Below are positions 62,685-64,000 of a stretch of 64,000 nt of DNA, in pieces (positions within the stretch are counted from its first letter, which is position 1; every line of letters starts with the position of its first letter). The notes below the pieces were generated by a model. It did not search any database, had not been told where the DNA came from, and saw only the letters and a list, made by a program, of their open reading frames with translations. Both the position numbers and the translations under genes were made by a program. Location of the stretch: NCBI GenBank assembly GCA_030562195.1, contig CM060201.1, positions 21,092,454-21,156,453 of the forward strand, given 5' to 3'. This DNA is from Nipponacmea schrenckii (Eukaryota > Mollusca > Gastropoda > Lottiidae).

Positions 62685-63520
62685 ATCGACATCATGTCAC
62701 ATGGTCCACCTTTTACGTCACATCGACCATAATCTTTGTCAGTTCGTTCACAATAATTTGTGTGTTCATTATAAATGGGTTGAAAACTCAAAACAACAAA
62801 AGAAAAGGAATTGAAGTTTGAGGTTACTCTTAGTTATAGAATCTAAATCTGCCATCCAATGTCTGAAGGGATATAGTACAAACTAAGCTAAATTAGCTAA
62901 TTCATCTTGGATTCCTTTGACCCTATTGAACTGACATTAAAAAAAAATCTAACATTTAATTCCTTTAATTCTTCATTCATTTTTTATATGTTCAATTATC
63001 AAGAGAAACTAAATTGTAATTAAATTCAAAATTTGTTCAGTCTGACAAGCCTATTGGGACATGTAAGAGTTGGCCTCGGACATGTTAGATCCTGCAATAT
63101 CTTATTTCTACACTCAGTTGGATTAACTTTCTAACAAGTTTATTTCTATTGAGTTTACAAACCAATATTGATAATATTTTATATAAGTCAAGGCTTATAA
63201 TTAAAAAATGTTAAACAACTCTACATCTAAAATTAATTTCATATGATTGATACCAACCCAAAAAACAAAAACCATGAAAATATAAATAGTGTCAACAAAA
63301 TGTGGTCATAAACATGTAAACTTTAATACAATCAATTTTCAAAAGAAAATGCCAGTAGATAAATAGACAGAAGAAAACATTGAAACGGAATGAAGTTTCA
63401 GATACAGTTTCTTCTCCAGATTGTGTGAATGAAATGGGTCTTAGATCAATCTCTTCTCCTTTTGAGTTATAGAAGGGGGATAGAAAACAACCAAAAATTA
63501 TTGCCGAAAGGAGGATGCAC
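62685..63520. other. Upstream region of ZDHHC17 and 3' flank of RABEPK
   Basis: The ZDHHC17 promoter should lie at the left end; the second ATG is in CAAGATGGCTGAC, similar to YY1-type start-site elements. No other gene or repeat was recognised. Confidence 0.45.
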
Positions 63521-64000
63521 TCACAAACAAAAACCTAAAGAATCATCAAAAATTTCTCCCTGAGTGTCCATTCCACCATTGATAAAACATAATTTATAAG
63601 TTTTCATTTCAGGTGGAGGTCGGTTTTCAGGTAATTCAGCTTCATTCACACAGAGTTGTGGTTCTTGAATTTGGCAGGATTCCAAGGCGTCTGGTAGATT
63701 TGTGACATCTGATGTTGATTTTGCGTCTGTATTTTCTTGAAAGTCTCCACAACCATTAGGGTTCTGTTCTTTTTTAACTGATTCTTTTGACTCTTCACCC
63801 TCTGATGTAATAGTCGTATTTTTGACGTCTGCTAAATCTCTCTCTACTTCAATGACACAAATTCCAAAATCTAGTCTTGAAGCCGGAGGGGGACCTTCTA
63901 ATTTTACTACACTCCAAGTGTTTGTTAACGTGTCAAATTTATAAACTTCGTCTAAAGCACCATCTTTGTTCATTCCTCCGAATATATAAATATTAGTTCC
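63521..64000 (-). CDS. RABEPK: RABEPK (Rab9 effector with Kelch motifs), C-terminal part
   Basis: Kelch-repeat protein linked to Rab9-dependent endosome-to-trans-Golgi transport in mammals. The reading frame enters from the window edge and ends at TGA/TAA-side stop before 63521, giving 159 residues. A Kelch blade is visible (IYIFGGMNKDGALDEVYKFD then NTWSVVKLEGPPPASRLDF). A long Ser/Glu/Asp-rich insert follows. The end is LCFINGGMDTQGEIFDDSLG, which corresponds to the last Kelch half-blade of RABEPK (GGMNTEGEIYDD in vertebrates). The rest of the gene lies beyond 64000. The acidic insert is also present, in different sequence, in mammalian RABEPK. Confidence 0.85.
   Translation of the reverse strand, partial: GTNIYIFGGMNKDGALDEVYKFDTLTNTWSVVKLEGPPPASRLDFGICVIEVERDLADVKNTTITSEGEESKESVKKEQNPNGCGDFQENTDAKSTSDVTNLPDALESCQIQEPQLCVNEAELPENRPPPEMKTYKLCFINGGMDTQGEIFDDSLGFCL

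Overview
This 64 kb window is AT-rich animal nuclear DNA with short exons, GT-AG introns and abundant dispersed and tandem repeats. The gene set (myosin XVIII, ZMAT5, a C1orf50/DUF2452 protein, ZDHHC17, RABEPK) is bilaterian. Together with the tRNA-derived SINEs, a Penelope-like endonuclease and an unfamiliar secreted Cys-rich protein, it suggests an invertebrate, perhaps a mollusc. That placement is inference: nothing in the sequence names the species.

Layout. 1-5614: tandem repeats and no recognisable exon. 5615-34187 (+): 3' part of a myosin XVIII gene (MYO18A-like), from the SH3-like N-terminal domain through motor, IQ motif and coiled-coil tail to the stop. Earlier exons lie before the window. 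37978-39313 (-): complete ZMAT5 (U11/U12 snRNP 20K protein), head-to-head with 39637-41944 (+), a C1orf50/DUF2452 gene. 44915-49816 (+): six-exon gene for a 416-residue secreted Cys-rich, Pro-tailed protein of unknown family. 52849-62684 (-): complete 15-exon ZDHHC17/HIP14 palmitoyltransferase, with a Penelope-like fragment and a 33-bp minisatellite in its last intron. 63521-64000 (-): last coding part of RABEPK, running off the window.

Repeats make up much of the rest. There is one abundant SINE family (tRNA-like head plus a body ending in GTAAAACTCCATTCATTTCA), often present only as its tail, and the tail is itself amplified in tandem. There are also at least a dozen minisatellites (units of 21 to about 138 bp), a palindromic MITE-like family and other hairpin elements.

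Points that stand out: (1) ZDHHC17 intron 9 has U12-type signals, while a minor-spliceosome protein gene (ZMAT5) lies 19 kb away; (2) the 33-bp minisatellite in ZDHHC17 was built from the exon 14/intron 14 splice junction, so the intron carries about 30 copies of a consensus 5' splice site; (3) a myosin tail exon is duplicated in frame with a SINE at the junction; (4) three single-base reading-frame breaks lie in otherwise conserved genes; (5) one 28-bp satellite occurs in opposite orientations 37 kb apart. All exon boundaries were derived by hand from splice sites, reading phase and remembered family similarity. No database search or RNA evidence was used.
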